Shown here piece after piece: positions 54,888-63,728 of a DNA stretch of 64,000 bases. The position numbers and the translations under genes are program-made. Each line of letters starts with the position of its first letter. The stretch's first letter is position 1. Under the pieces are notes generated by a model, which made no database searches, was not told the DNA's origin, and was given only the letters and a program-made list of their open reading frames with translations. The stretch comes from Sinosporangium album (GTDB lineage Bacteria > Actinomycetota > Actinomycetes > Streptosporangiales > Streptosporangiaceae): assembly GCF_900100605.1 (NCBI RefSeq), contig NZ_FNCN01000028.1:1-64000 (forward strand), given 5' to 3'.

Positions 54888-57800
54888 TCACACTCCGCTG
54901 CCCGCGCGCTCATGCGCCTGCCACAGCCGCCGGTAGGCGGGGCTGCCCGCCAGCAGCTCGTCGTGGGTGCCCGCGCCGTCGACCCGGCCGCCGTCGATGA
55001 CCACGATGCGGTCGGCGTCCTTGACCGTGTTGAGCCGGTGCGCGATGACGATCACCGTACGGCCCCGCGCGAGACGGCTCATCGCCCGCTGGATGCGGGC
55101 CTCGGTCGCCGGGTCCACCGACGCCACCGCCTCGTCCAGCACGATGACCGGCGTATCCTTCAGCAGCGCCCGCGCGATCGACAGCCGCTGCCGCTGCCCG
55201 CCCGACAGGTCGGCCCCGCCGTCGCCCAGCATCGTGTCCAGCCCGTCGGGCAGCTCGTCCACGAAGTCGCACTGCGCCGCCGCGAGCGCGGCCCGCAGCT
55301 CCTCGTCCGTCGCCTCGGGACGGCCCAGCGCCACGTTGTTCCGCACGGTGTCGGGGAACAGGTAGACGTCCTGGTAGACCGTGGTGACCGCGGCCGTCAC
55401 CCCGGCCGAGCCGAGCTCGCGCACGTCGGCGCCGCCGACCAGCACCGCGCCCTCCGCCACGTCCCAGAAGCGCGCCACCAGGTTCGCCACCGTGCTCTTG
55501 CCCGCGCCGGAAGGCCCGACCAGCGCCGTCACCTTCCCCGCCTCGGCGGTGAAGTCGACCCCGTCGAGCGTGCGCCTTCCGGGCTCGTAGTCGAACGACA
55601 CGTTCCTGAACTCCACCGACCCGTCCGCGGCCGTCCGGGGCTGCGCGGGCTCCGAGAGCACCGGCGCGTCCCACACCTCGGCGATCCTGCGGGTGATCTG
55701 CTGCTGCATCCGGCGGTAGCCGCTCAGGTCGTTGATCTCCTGGATGGGCGCGTAGAACACCAGGGAGATGACCAGGAACAGCAGCAGCGTCACCGGCGAC
55801 ACCAGCCCGGCCGTGTACAGCCACGATCCGACCAGCACCAGCGCCACGAACCCGAGCTCCAGCGCCGCGGCCCCGATCGCGCTCGCCGGCGTCGCACGCA
55901 CCGACATCGCCACACTGGCCTTCCGCAGCCGCTCCACCCACGACAGGTAGTGCCGCGCCTGCGGCGCGTCCGGGTAGGCCCGCAGTACGGCGGTGCCGCG
56001 CACATGTTCGAGCAGCGCCGACGCGGTGCTGGAGCGCACCTCGGACACGTCGGCCATCACGCGCTTGTAGACGCGGTCGCTCCACGCCGCCATCAGCAGG
56101 AACACCGGCAGCCCCGCGAACACCGCGAGTGCCAGCCGCCAGTCTACCGAGAACAGCGCCGTCGCCGCGATGACCGGCTGGACCATCGCGCCGATCAGCA
56201 TGCTCGGCGTGTTCTGGAAGTCCAGCATCGGCACGTCGCTCGTCATCAGCGTGGACAGCCTGCCCGTGTCGTACCGCCCGAAGAAGCCCAGCGGCACGCG
56301 GCGCATCCGGTCGACGACCGACAGCTGGATGTCGGCGACCGACCGGTGGGCCGTACCCCACACCACCTTGTTGACCGCCGCCAGCGCCACGGCGCGCAGC
56401 ACCAGCAGGGCCAGCAGGACCCCGGCCCCGATCCAGGCCGCCGTCTCGGTGATGACACCGGTCATGAGGCCGCTCAGCGTGAGGAAGACCACCCAGACCG
56501 GGGCGCCGCGCAGCGAGCCCTCCAGCACCATGCGGGGCAGTCCCCGGCGCAGCAGCACCTCGCGGCCGTCGCCGAGCAGGGTGAACCACTGGCGCAGGAA
56601 ACCGAGCGTGTCGAGGTTCGGGGTGACGCCGCCCGCGGCAGGGGCCGTCCGGGACGACACCTGCGGGGGAGCGGCCACGCCGTTCGCGGCGGCCGTGCCT
56701 CCGCCCGTGCCCACGGTCGTGCTCACGGTCGCCGAGGCGGACACCGTGGCGGTGCCGTACGGGGCTGCGCCGTCCTCGCCGTCGCCGTCGCCCTCGCCGC
56801 CACTGTCGCCGCCGATCAGGGTCCAGCCGTGCGTGCTCTGGTAGGCGGCCCACATCTCCGCGTAAAGGGGGTTCGTCGCGCGCAGGTGGTCATGCGTGCC
56901 CACACCCGAGACGCGGCCGTGGTCCATCACCACGATCGAGTCCGCGTGGGTCACCGACGACAGCCGGTGCGCGACCACGATCACCGTACGGCCCCGCGCA
57001 AGCTCCGTCACAGCGGCGTTGACCGCCTCCTCGTTGTCCGGGTCGAGGTAGGCCGTGGCCTCGTCCAGGATGACGACCGGGGCGTTCTTCAGGATCGCCC
57101 TGGCCACAGAGATACGCTGCCGCTGCCCGCCCGACAGCCTGCCGCCGCCGGCGCCGAGCCGGGTCCGGAAGCCTTCGGGGAGCTCTTCGGCGAAGTCGTG
57201 GACCCTGGCCCGCCGGGCCGCGTCGATCACCTCCTCCTCGGTCGCGTCCGGCCGTCCCAGCCGGATGTTCGCGAGCACCGTGTCGTCGAACAGGTAGTCG
57301 TCCTGCTGCACGAGCGCCACGCGGCGCATCAGCTCGGCCGGGTCCATGTTGCGGACATCGACCCCGCCGATGCGCACCGCGCCCTGCGACACGTCGGCGA
57401 ACCGGGCGACCAGCTTCGCCAGCGTCGACTTGCCCGCGCCCGTCGGACCCACGATCGCGGTGAACGAGCCCTCGGCCACCCGCAGCGACACGTCGGTCAG
57501 GACCGGCGTCTCGCCGTACCCGAAGGTGACGCCGTCCACGGAGATCTCGTAGCTGTCCGGCGTCACCGGCTCGTCAGGGACCGTGAGCTCCGGCTCGTCC
57601 AGCACCTCGGCGATGCTCCGGCCGGCCAGCGTGACCGACCAGTAGAGCGCGGCGGCCGTGCCGATGAGCCGGAAGAACGGCTGGTTGAAGCCCATGCCGA
57701 GCAGCAGGAACAGCACGATGGTGGGCAGGTCCACCGCGTCGTTCAGGTAGAGGACGGTGGACAGCGGCACCAGCACCACGACCGGCAGGCTCAGCGCCGC

Positions 57801-58601
57801 CATGCCGAACGACACCGACCAGCGTCCGTTGGTGATCGGCAGGTCGGCGGCCCGGCGGGACTGCTCGACCGCGTCGCGCACGTCGGAGAAGCCGGTGTCC
57901 TCCCGCAGGAAGCCCCGGATCACCCGCATGCCCCGCAGATAGGCCACCACGGAGGTGTTGAGCCTGGTCAGCGCGGCCTTCTCGGCGACCTCGTTCTGCT
58001 TGGCGCTCGCCATGCCGACCCCCAGGGTGAGGAAGACCACCGGCAGCGTCCCGACGATCGCCAGCGCCAGCCGCCAGTCGATCACGAAGAGGATGACCGC
58101 GCTCACCAGCGGCACCGACGCCGCCGACGCGATGTCGGGCACGCCGTGGGCGAGGCCCTCCTCCAGCTTCTCCACGTCGTCGTGGAGGGTCTTCTTGAGC
58201 TCGCCCTGCGTGCGCGAGTGCACCCGGGCGAGCGGGATGCGGTCGAGCTTCCGCGCCAGCGAGCGGCGCAGGTCCGCCAGGACCGCGTACGCCGTCACAT
58301 GCGCCACGTGCGTGGACGCGCCGTTGAACACGGCGCGCAGCACCAGGGCCAGAAGGGCCAGCCCGGCGAGCAGGAGGATGCGGCCGGTGTCGGGGGTGTT
58401 CGAGGTGAACAGTTCCACCGCTATGCCGTACACCACGACGTGCGGCATCAGCGCCGCGGCCGTGGCGATGATCGCGAATCCCGCGCTGGCGACCAGGCCG
58501 CCTCGGCGTCGCCGTACGGCATCGCGCAGGGTGAGAACGGGCTCGGCCGGGGCGCGGTGTGTACGCTCCGCGGGCCGAGGGGGAGATGAGGTAAGGCTCA
58601 C
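54888..58601 (-). CDS. Fused double ABC siderophore importer (IrtA-IrtB / YbtP-YbtQ-like)
   Basis: 1,237 residues made of two full half-transporters in one chain. Half 1: six helices (about 35-310), Walker A GPTGAGKST (about 390), LSGGQRQRISVARAILKNAP, Walker B VILDEATAYLDPDNE. A poorly conserved Gly/Ala/Thr linker (about 600-680) follows. Half 2: helices about 690-955, GPSGAGKST, LSGGQRQRLSIARALLKDTP, VIVLDEAVASVDPATE. Both ATP sites look complete. Exporter-fold heterodimers YbtPQ and IrtAB import ferric siderophores; no IrtA-style siderophore-interacting domain is present, but a separate SIP gene lies at 61.1 kb. The GTG start lies inside an iron box. It converges on the NRPS operon. An export role cannot be excluded by sequence alone. 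Confidence 0.9.
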   Translation of the reverse strand: MSLTSSPPRPAERTHRAPAEPVLTLRDAVRRRRGGLVASAGFAIIATAAALMPHVVVYGIAVELFTSNTPDTGRILLLAGLALLALVLRAVFNGASTHVAHVTAYAVLADLRRSLARKLDRIPLARVHSRTQGELKKTLHDDVEKLEEGLAHGVPDIASAASVPLVSAVILFVIDWRLALAIVGTLPVVFLTLGVGMASAKQNEVAEKAALTRLNTSVVAYLRGMRVIRGFLREDTGFSDVRDAVEQSRRAADLPITNGRWSVSFGMAALSLPVVVLVPLSTVLYLNDAVDLPTIVLFLLLGMGFNQPFFRLIGTAAALYWSVTLAGRSIAEVLDEPELTVPDEPVTPDSYEISVDGVTFGYGETPVLTDVSLRVAEGSFTAIVGPTGAGKSTLAKLVARFADVSQGAVRIGGVDVRNMDPAELMRRVALVQQDDYLFDDTVLANIRLGRPDATEEEVIDAARRARVHDFAEELPEGFRTRLGAGGGRLSGGQRQRISVARAILKNAPVVILDEATAYLDPDNEEAVNAAVTELARGRTVIVVAHRLSSVTHADSIVVMDHGRVSGVGTHDHLRATNPLYAEMWAAYQSTHGWTLIGGDSGGEGDGDGEDGAAPYGTATVSASATVSTTVGTGGGTAAANGVAAPPQVSSRTAPAAGGVTPNLDTLGFLRQWFTLLGDGREVLLRRGLPRMVLEGSLRGAPVWVVFLTLSGLMTGVITETAAWIGAGVLLALLVLRAVALAAVNKVVWGTAHRSVADIQLSVVDRMRRVPLGFFGRYDTGRLSTLMTSDVPMLDFQNTPSMLIGAMVQPVIAATALFSVDWRLALAVFAGLPVFLLMAAWSDRVYKRVMADVSEVRSSTASALLEHVRGTAVLRAYPDAPQARHYLSWVERLRKASVAMSVRATPASAIGAAALELGFVALVLVGSWLYTAGLVSPVTLLLFLVISLVFYAPIQEINDLSGYRRMQQQITRRIAEVWDAPVLSEPAQPRTAADGSVEFRNVSFDYEPGRRTLDGVDFTAEAGKVTALVGPSGAGKSTVANLVARFWDVAEGAVLVGGADVRELGSAGVTAAVTTVYQDVYLFPDTVRNNVALGRPEATDEELRAALAAAQCDFVDELPDGLDTMLGDGGADLSGGQRQRLSIARALLKDTPVIVLDEAVASVDPATEARIQRAMSRLARGRTVIVIAHRLNTVKDADRIVVIDGGRVDGAGTHDELLAGSPAYRRLWQAHERAGSGV

Positions 58602-58605
58602 CTAA
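58587..58605. promoter_or_regulatory. Iron box overlapping the importer start codon
   Basis: TGAGGTAAGGCTCACCTAA, consensus except at the second base and within the central half-sites. The GTG start of the importer (58601-58599 on the minus strand) is inside it, so repressor binding would block transcription at the gene's very start. A leaderless transcript is possible. The divergent TetR gene begins 39 bases to the right and may share the control. Confidence 0.88.
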
Positions 58606-58643
58606 GTAAGCATTGCGGGGATGGGATGTTAAAGTCAACATGT

Positions 58644-59333
58644 GTGAAGAACAAGACGCGCCGCCGCCCCGAATACCGCTCCGGCCGGCCGACCCTGACC
58701 AGGGAGGCCATCGGCCGCGCCGTGCTCGACCTCGTCGCCGACAGCGGTCCCGCCGCGCTCAACATGCGCGCGCTCGCCGCGCGTCTCGGCGTCACGGCGA
58801 GAGCGCTGTACAACTACGTCGACGATCGCGATGATGCCGTCCGGTGCGCGGCGATGCTCGTGCAGGCCGAGCTCCATCTGCCGCCGCTCGACCCTCCGCG
58901 TTGGCGTGACAGTGTGAGGGAGCTCTGCGGCGCGCTGCGCGCCTGGTATGCGCGGTTCCCTAACTCTCTGCGCCTCATCGACGCCGGGGTGCAGGCGTCG
59001 GCCCACCCGCACATGCTCGCCAACAACGAGCAGATCTTCGCCTTCTACCGCGCCATCGGCATATCGCCCGCCAAGGCGGGCCTGGCCTGGGCCGTCACCA
59101 TCACCACGATCGCGGGGCACAGCGAGATCGACGCGTGGTACGGCCGGCTGCCCGACACGGAGGCGGAGGAGTGGGCCCCGACGCCGCGCGGCCAGCTCGA
59201 CGCGCATCCCGAACTGGACCTCGCCCACACCTTCGCGGTGCATGCCGCAGGGCCCGACCTCGGGCGCGAGGCGGTGTACGAGAGCACGGTGGACATGCTC
59301 ATCCTGTGGCTGGACGCACTGCGAAATTCATAA
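58644..59333 (+). CDS. TetR-family regulator next to the siderophore importer
   Basis: About 229 residues from GTG 58644 (ATG 58626 adds six). The HTH occupies about residues 15-60: LTREAIGRAVLDLVADSGPA, then MRALAARLGVTARALYNYV. The C-terminal domain resembles the TetR_C group with an Ala-rich helix bundle and the motif HPHMLANNEQIFAFYRAIG. It is divergent from the fused importer, with the iron box between them. It may sense the siderophore or an intermediate and tune importer or esterase expression (inference). The downstream esterase is separated by about 130 bases with an inverted repeat TTGCCAA/TTGGCAA near 59405-59430. Confidence 0.85.
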   Translation: MKNKTRRRPEYRSGRPTLTREAIGRAVLDLVADSGPAALNMRALAARLGVTARALYNYVDDRDDAVRCAAMLVQAELHLPPLDPPRWRDSVRELCGALRAWYARFPNSLRLIDAGVQASAHPHMLANNEQIFAFYRAIGISPAKAGLAWAVTITTIAGHSEIDAWYGRLPDTEAEEWAPTPRGQLDAHPELDLAHTFAVHAAGPDLGREAVYESTVDMLILWLDALRNS

Positions 59334-59463
59334 AACACGATGCCGTTTTTTCGCCGCACTGAAAGAATTTATTAGCGCGGTAGCATCGCTGTCGTGCGTT
59401 GGGGTTTGCCAAAGCTTTCCACATTGGCAACCTTGTCGCTTTTACGGCGAAAGGAATGGCGAA

Positions 59464-61059
59464 TTGAGAAAATCAACCGCCCGAACGGCCGCGGTGTTGG
59501 CGATGACGTGCGTCGCCGCCGCCACAGGTGCCGCCCCCGCCCCCGCCCAGGCCCAGGCCCAGGCGTCCGCGGCCCGGGGCGCGGTGGTGCGCACCGACGG
59601 CGGGCCGGTGCGCGGCACGCTGACCGCCGACCAGAGGTCCTTCCAGGGCATCCCCTACGCCGCGCCGCCCGTGGGCGAGCTGCGCTGGCGCTCGCCGCAG
59701 CCGCCGAGCCCGTGGGCCGACGTCCGCGACGCGACCAGGCCGGGCAACTTCTGCGCCCAGACCCCCGACCCGCTGTTCGGGCAGCCCGCCCACCACACCG
59801 AGGACTGCCTCTACGTCAACGTCACCACACCCCGCAAGGCCACTCGTCCCCTCCCGGTCATGGTGTGGCTGCACGGCGGCAGCTTCACCCACGGGGCCGG
59901 CCACCTCTACGACCCCGCCTGGTTCGTGAAGCAGGGTGACGTCGTCGTCGTGACCGTCAACTACCGGCTCGGCGCGTTCGGCTTCTTCGGCCACGCCGAC
60001 CTGCCCGGCTCCGGAGCCTTCGGCCTGGAGGATCAGCAGGCCGCGCTGCGCTGGGTGCAGCGCAACATCAGGGCCTTCGGCGGAAACCCGCGCAACGTCA
60101 CCCTGTTCGGTGAGTCGGCGGGCGGCATGAGCACCTGCGCCCATCTCGCCTCCCCTCGCGCGGCGGGGCTGTTCCACAAGGCCATCATCCAGAGCGGTGC
60201 GTGCACCGTGAACTGGCCCAGGAACCTCCTCGGGCCCGGCACGCCCGACGGCGCGACGCTCTACGGCTCCCCCGAGGAGGTCCGGACGCTCGGCGCCGCG
60301 CTGATGGCCGGCCGCGGCTGCGCGACCGTCGACTGCCTGCGCGCCGTCCCCGCCGCCGACCTGCTCGCCGACCCGAAGGCAGCCGCGCTCAGCCGGCCGA
60401 TGTACGGCTCCGCCGTACTCCCCGAGCACCCCGCGACCGCGCTCAAGGCCGGCCGGACCCACCGCGTGCCGCTGATGATGGGAGCGACCCGCGACGAAGA
60501 CCGCCTGTTCGCCGCGGCCACCTCCCCGAACGGCATCACCGCCGAGCAGTACCGCTCGCTGCTCGACACGGCCTTCGCCCACAACGCGCCGCGCGTCGCC
60601 GAGCGCTACCCGCTCGCCGACTACGAGTCGCCGGGGGTCGCGTGGGCGACCGTCTCCACCGACCGCGTCTGGAGCTGCCCGACGCTGACCGCCAACCGCT
60701 CGGCGGCGCCACGGATGCCGGTCTACGGGTTCGAGTTCGCCGACCGCGGCGCCCCCGAGATCATCCCGCCGGTGCCGGGCCTGCCCCTCGGGGCCTATCA
60801 CGGCTCCGACGTGCTCTTCCTGTTCCCGTTCGCCCCGGAGAAGATGAACGAGGCGCAGCACGCGCTGTCCCGGCAGGTCATCGCCTACTGGACGCGGTTC
60901 GCCCGGACCGGCGACCCCAACGGCCCCGGCTCGCCCCACTGGGCGAGGTTCCGCGCAGGGGGCGACGCCGTCCAGGCGTTCGAGCCCGGGCCCGGCGGCG
61001 TCCGCCGGATCGACTTCGATGACCGGCACCAGTGCGGGTTCTGGGACTCTCTCCGCTGA
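59464..61059 (+). CDS. Secreted type-B carboxylesterase (paralogue of the one at 18.8 kb)
   Basis: 531 residues from TTG 59464, chosen because AAAGGA lies nine bases upstream and a clear signal peptide (RTAAVLAMTCVAAATGAAPA, cut near AQAQA) follows. The catalytic parts are FQGIPYAAPPVGELRW, EDCLYVNV, WLHGGSF, FGESAGG (nucleophile Ser), TRDEDRLF (acid) and GAYHGSDVLFLF (His). It shares long identical stretches with the esterase left of the cluster (for example GDVVVVTVNYRLG, EDQQAALRWV and GLFHKAI). It is secreted rather than lipid-anchored. It could act on ester bonds of the siderophore or be unrelated; no direct evidence. Confidence 0.9.
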   Translation: MRKSTARTAAVLAMTCVAAATGAAPAPAQAQAQASAARGAVVRTDGGPVRGTLTADQRSFQGIPYAAPPVGELRWRSPQPPSPWADVRDATRPGNFCAQTPDPLFGQPAHHTEDCLYVNVTTPRKATRPLPVMVWLHGGSFTHGAGHLYDPAWFVKQGDVVVVTVNYRLGAFGFFGHADLPGSGAFGLEDQQAALRWVQRNIRAFGGNPRNVTLFGESAGGMSTCAHLASPRAAGLFHKAIIQSGACTVNWPRNLLGPGTPDGATLYGSPEEVRTLGAALMAGRGCATVDCLRAVPAADLLADPKAAALSRPMYGSAVLPEHPATALKAGRTHRVPLMMGATRDEDRLFAAATSPNGITAEQYRSLLDTAFAHNAPRVAERYPLADYESPGVAWATVSTDRVWSCPTLTANRSAAPRMPVYGFEFADRGAPEIIPPVPGLPLGAYHGSDVLFLFPFAPEKMNEAQHALSRQVIAYWTRFARTGDPNGPGSPHWARFRAGGDAVQAFEPGPGGVRRIDFDDRHQCGFWDSLR

Positions 61060-61114
61060 CCACCCTCTGAGCATCCCGGCTCAGGGAACCGCTCGGCCGG
61101 GCGCCGCACGCGGC

Positions 61115-61963
61115 TCAGTAACGCGCCTGGCCGAGCTTCCAGTAGCCCGAGAACATGATCTTCTTCCGGTCGAGACCCCGCTCCTTCACCAGATGCCGCC
61201 GGATGCCCGTCGCCAGCGCCGACTCCCCGCACACCCAGGCGTAGTCCAACTCGGACACCGCCGCGTCGGCCACGGCCTTCACCGCCAGGCTCCCCGGGGC
61301 GGCGCCGCCCCGGAACAGGTAGCGCACCGCGAGATGCGTGTCGACCTCGACCTTGTAGCTCTCGTCCGGCAGCTCCACCATCGCCTGGACGTTCTCTGCA
61401 CCTACCGGCAGCGCCTCCAGGATCGCCGACAGCGCCGGCATCGCCGCCTCGTCCGCCACCAGGAGCTGCCGCAGCCCCGGCTCCCGCACCCGATACGACG
61501 ACCCGCTCGCACGGAAGCCCGCCACGTCGCCGGGCGCGGCGGCTCCCGCCCACCGCGACCCCGGTCCGGCGTCCCCGTGGAGCACCACGTCCACATCGAT
61601 CTCCGCGACCTCCGGCCGGAACGCGCGGATCGTGTACCAGCGCAGATCCGGGCGCTCGGCCTCCGGGAGTTTCTGTACGGCCTGCCGGAGATTGAGCCGC
61701 TCGGCGCTCGGCATAGTGAAAGCCGAGGCATCCGGTCTCGGGATCAGCAGGCCGAAGTATTCATCCGCTCCGGACAGGGCGAACGTGGAGAATTCCGGAG
61801 CGTGGAAAGTGATGCGCCGGATATGCGGGCCCAGCGCCTCCACTCTCGACACCGTCATGAGGAATTGCTCGAAAGTCGTCCGCCTCTCCGGCATGGCCAT
61901 CATCATGGACGCGACCTTGCCGACGACGGCGAACTGCAACTGGTCGAGTTTCGAATAGGACAC
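61115..61963 (-). CDS. Siderophore-interacting protein (FAD-binding ferric-siderophore reductase)
   Basis: 282 residues, GTG start. It has the SIP/ViuB pattern: an FAD-binding barrel with HIRRITFHAPEF and LRWYTIRAFRPEVAEIDVDV; then VLHGDAGPGSRWA, the NAD(P)H-side segment LLVADEAAMPALSAILEALP; and a C-terminal lobe with YAWVCGESALATGIRRHLV ending in SGYWKLGQARY. Such enzymes reduce Fe(III) held by an imported siderophore and so release iron in the cytoplasm. It has its own near-perfect iron box 80 bases upstream. It supplies the last step to the importer and NRPS product, and its presence argues for a siderophore reused by reduction rather than by hydrolysis. Confidence 0.93.
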   Translation of the reverse strand: MSYSKLDQLQFAVVGKVASMMMAMPERRTTFEQFLMTVSRVEALGPHIRRITFHAPEFSTFALSGADEYFGLLIPRPDASAFTMPSAERLNLRQAVQKLPEAERPDLRWYTIRAFRPEVAEIDVDVVLHGDAGPGSRWAGAAAPGDVAGFRASGSSYRVREPGLRQLLVADEAAMPALSAILEALPVGAENVQAMVELPDESYKVEVDTHLAVRYLFRGGAAPGSLAVKAVADAAVSELDYAWVCGESALATGIRRHLVKERGLDRKKIMFSGYWKLGQARY

Positions 61964-62042
61964 CTGTGAACGCTCCCGGGAGGTGGGGGCGGACGTCGGC
62001 CCTCGACAGCCTGGACCGCCCGCGGCATGGCGTGACGATCGC

Positions 62043-62061
62043 TTAGGTTAGCCTAACCTCA
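62043..62061. promoter_or_regulatory. Iron box for the siderophore-interacting protein
   Basis: TTAGGTTAGCCTAACCTCA matches the consensus TTAGGTTAGSCTAACCTAA at all but one position, the best of the five boxes. It is closest to the SIP promoter; the rightward zinc-ribbon genes 63 bases away could also be affected. Confidence 0.92.
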
Positions 62062-62123
62062 CCGAAAGTCCTATGTTGTGCGGCTCCCCTGACAGGGCGG
62101 AATCGCTGCGTTACCGTCAGGTC

Positions 62124-62276
62124 ATGGCTGACGACGAGCCCCCCGTCTGCGACGTGTGCGGTGGCGCGGGCGGCGACTGGATCGAACACGGCGACCCGGA
62201 GAACGGCCAGGAGGCCGCACGGGAAGTGTGGGTGCCGTGTCCACCCTGCGACGGCATCGGACGCAGGCACCGATGA
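62124..62276 (+). CDS. Small CxxCxGxG zinc-ribbon-like protein
   Basis: 50 residues starting MADDEPPVCDVCGGAGGDWI and ending PCPPCDGIGRRHR. The two motifs CDVCGGAG and CPPCDGIG are DnaJ-type zinc-finger halves that would bind one zinc ion together. ATG 62124 was taken as start; an upstream in-frame ATG at 62073 lies next to the iron box. Its stop overlaps the start of the next small gene (ATGA). Actinomycetes have several such orphan proteins; function unknown. Confidence 0.7.
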   Translation: MADDEPPVCDVCGGAGGDWIEHGDPENGQEAAREVWVPCPPCDGIGRRHR

Positions 62277-62557
62277 CCGACCCCGTGACCTGCCCCGACT
62301 GCGAGGGGCGAAAGGCCACCCGCATCGGCCCCCTCCACCTGGGCTGCCTCCGCTGCGGCGGCACGGGCGCCCTGGCCGGCGGGCCCCCGGCCTCCGAGGG
62401 CCTGCCTCCCGTCTGGGAGCACGCCATCTGGCGCGACCCCGCCGTCGCCGCCGCCATCCCCTGCCGCTATTGCATGGGCGCGCGCGTGGTCACCAGCGTG
62501 AACCTCGCTACCCAGACCATGGCCACGGTGCCCTGCCGCTGCACCGGCGGCCCCTGA
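62273..62557 (+). CDS. Second small zinc-ribbon-like protein, coupled to the first
   Basis: 94 residues starting MTDPVTCPDCEGRKATRIGP. Cysteine pairs are CPDC, CLRCGGTG, CRYC and CRC; the CGGTG part is again DnaJ-finger-like, giving up to two zinc sites. The ATGA overlap with the preceding gene implies translational coupling and a shared role. No catalytic motif is seen. The following 62558-62735 holds no gene. Confidence 0.68.
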   Translation: MTDPVTCPDCEGRKATRIGPLHLGCLRCGGTGALAGGPPASEGLPPVWEHAIWRDPAVAAAIPCRYCMGARVVTSVNLATQTMATVPCRCTGGP

Positions 62558-62735
62558 GCCCCGATCCCACCCCCTCGCCTGCCCCGCTCATGCTCTTCGG
62601 GGGCAGGGGAGGGGGCCACCCGGCTCTCCGGCCAGGCGCCCCCCTCCGGTCTCGCCCCCGCCTTTCAGGCGCACGCCCCGACCCTCCGGGATCCCCGGGC
62701 GCGTCCGCCGCTCCCGAGGCCTTGGCGCCGCGCGC

Positions 62736-63362
62736 TCAGCGGCGCCGCACCTTGACGACGGCGTCCACCCACATGCCCGGACTCCCGTCCGGTGCGGGGT
62801 GAGGCCGCTCGTGCTCCTCGCAGACCTGCACCTCCCATTCCCCCGGCGCGAGCTCCAGCGCGGCGAGGACATCCTTCGAGGCGGGAAGCTCGACGTCGAA
62901 ATCGGGCGGCACCTCCCAGGTCGGCCGCCCGGAGTGCCCCACGATCAGAAGCGTCCCCCCGGGGGAGACGGCCCCGGCGGCGGTCCGCAGAATGCGCTCC
63001 CGCGGCATCTCGCCGTGCGAGTGCAGGAAATGCGTCGAAACCAGGTCGAAGGCGCCTTCGGGGAATGACACCGCCAGATCATGCCACTGCCAGTCGATGC
63101 GGTCGCCCACGTTCTCCTCCGCCGCGTGCCCGGCCGCGCGGTCGAGCGCGACCTGGGAGACGTCGGTGGCCGTGACACTCCAGCCCCGGCGCGCGAGCCA
63201 CACCGCGTCGGCCCCCTCACCGCATCCGAGGTCCAGCGCGGTGCCGGGTTCCACATCGGAGACCTCTCGGACCAGCGCCTTGTTGGGGTTGCCGCTCCAG
63301 ATGCGTTCGCTTTCGCGGTAGCGGGTGTCCCAGAGCTCCGCGGCCGAAACCTGCTCCGTCAT
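62736..63362 (-). CDS. Class I SAM-dependent methyltransferase (TehB-like)
   Basis: 208 residues. ATG 63362 was chosen because GGAGGAGG precedes it closely; an ATG 51 bases upstream lacks one. Motif I is ALDLGCGEGADAVWLARRGW, motif II VTATDVSQVAL, the motif IV region FDLVSTHFLHSHGEMPRE, and the late strand GGTLLIVGHSGRPTW. The family includes tellurite-resistance TehB and many small-molecule methylases. It sits head to tail with the remains of an FAD oxidoreductase and near an XRE gene, a common trio in actinomycetes. Substrate unknown. Confidence 0.85.
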   Translation of the reverse strand: MTEQVSAAELWDTRYRESERIWSGNPNKALVREVSDVEPGTALDLGCGEGADAVWLARRGWSVTATDVSQVALDRAAGHAAEENVGDRIDWQWHDLAVSFPEGAFDLVSTHFLHSHGEMPRERILRTAAGAVSPGGTLLIVGHSGRPTWEVPPDFDVELPASKDVLAALELAPGEWEVQVCEEHERPHPAPDGSPGMWVDAVVKVRRR

Positions 63363-63661
63363 CGTTTGCCTCCTCCTTGGGCCCGCAGCCGGTGTGCGGG
63401 GGTCGTCGTCCATATGCGCTGCGTACGTGAGCTGGGGATATGTTGCCCGGGACGTGTGGCCCGGGACGCGTGGTCTCGGGGTGCGTCACCGGCGGGCGGC
63501 GACGGCGCGGCGGGGGCGTTGCGCGGTCGGCCGTCGTCGATCACCATCAGCGAGCGCCGCGCCCGAGCCAAGGTCAGCGCCCCGCTCAGACCGGCGGCAC
63601 CTTCACCGATCACGACGACGTCGTAGGGGTGATCCGTACCGGATCGGAGTTGTGCAGCCAT
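63359..63661 (-). pseudogene. Truncated NAD(P)/FAD-dependent oxidoreductase (thioredoxin-reductase-like)
   Basis: Only the N-terminal FAD motif survives: YDVVVIGEGAAGLSGALTLA followed by RARRSLMVIDDGRPRNAPAA. Intact relatives run to about 300 residues; here the family pattern stops near residue 50 and the rest is Pro/Arg/Ser filler to a stop at the methyltransferase start. A large internal deletion is the likely cause. Confidence 0.75.
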
Positions 63662-63728
63662 GCGCTACATCGTGGAAGGGCGGTGGATGGTTTGACAAAC
63701 ATCTTTGCAGAGATGGCAAATAGTGGAT

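Noticed and set aside
54159-58589. Long plus-strand open frame opposite the ABC importer
   Set aside because: Low-complexity Arg/His/Gln/Asp translation; the minus strand shows two complete ABC half-transporters.
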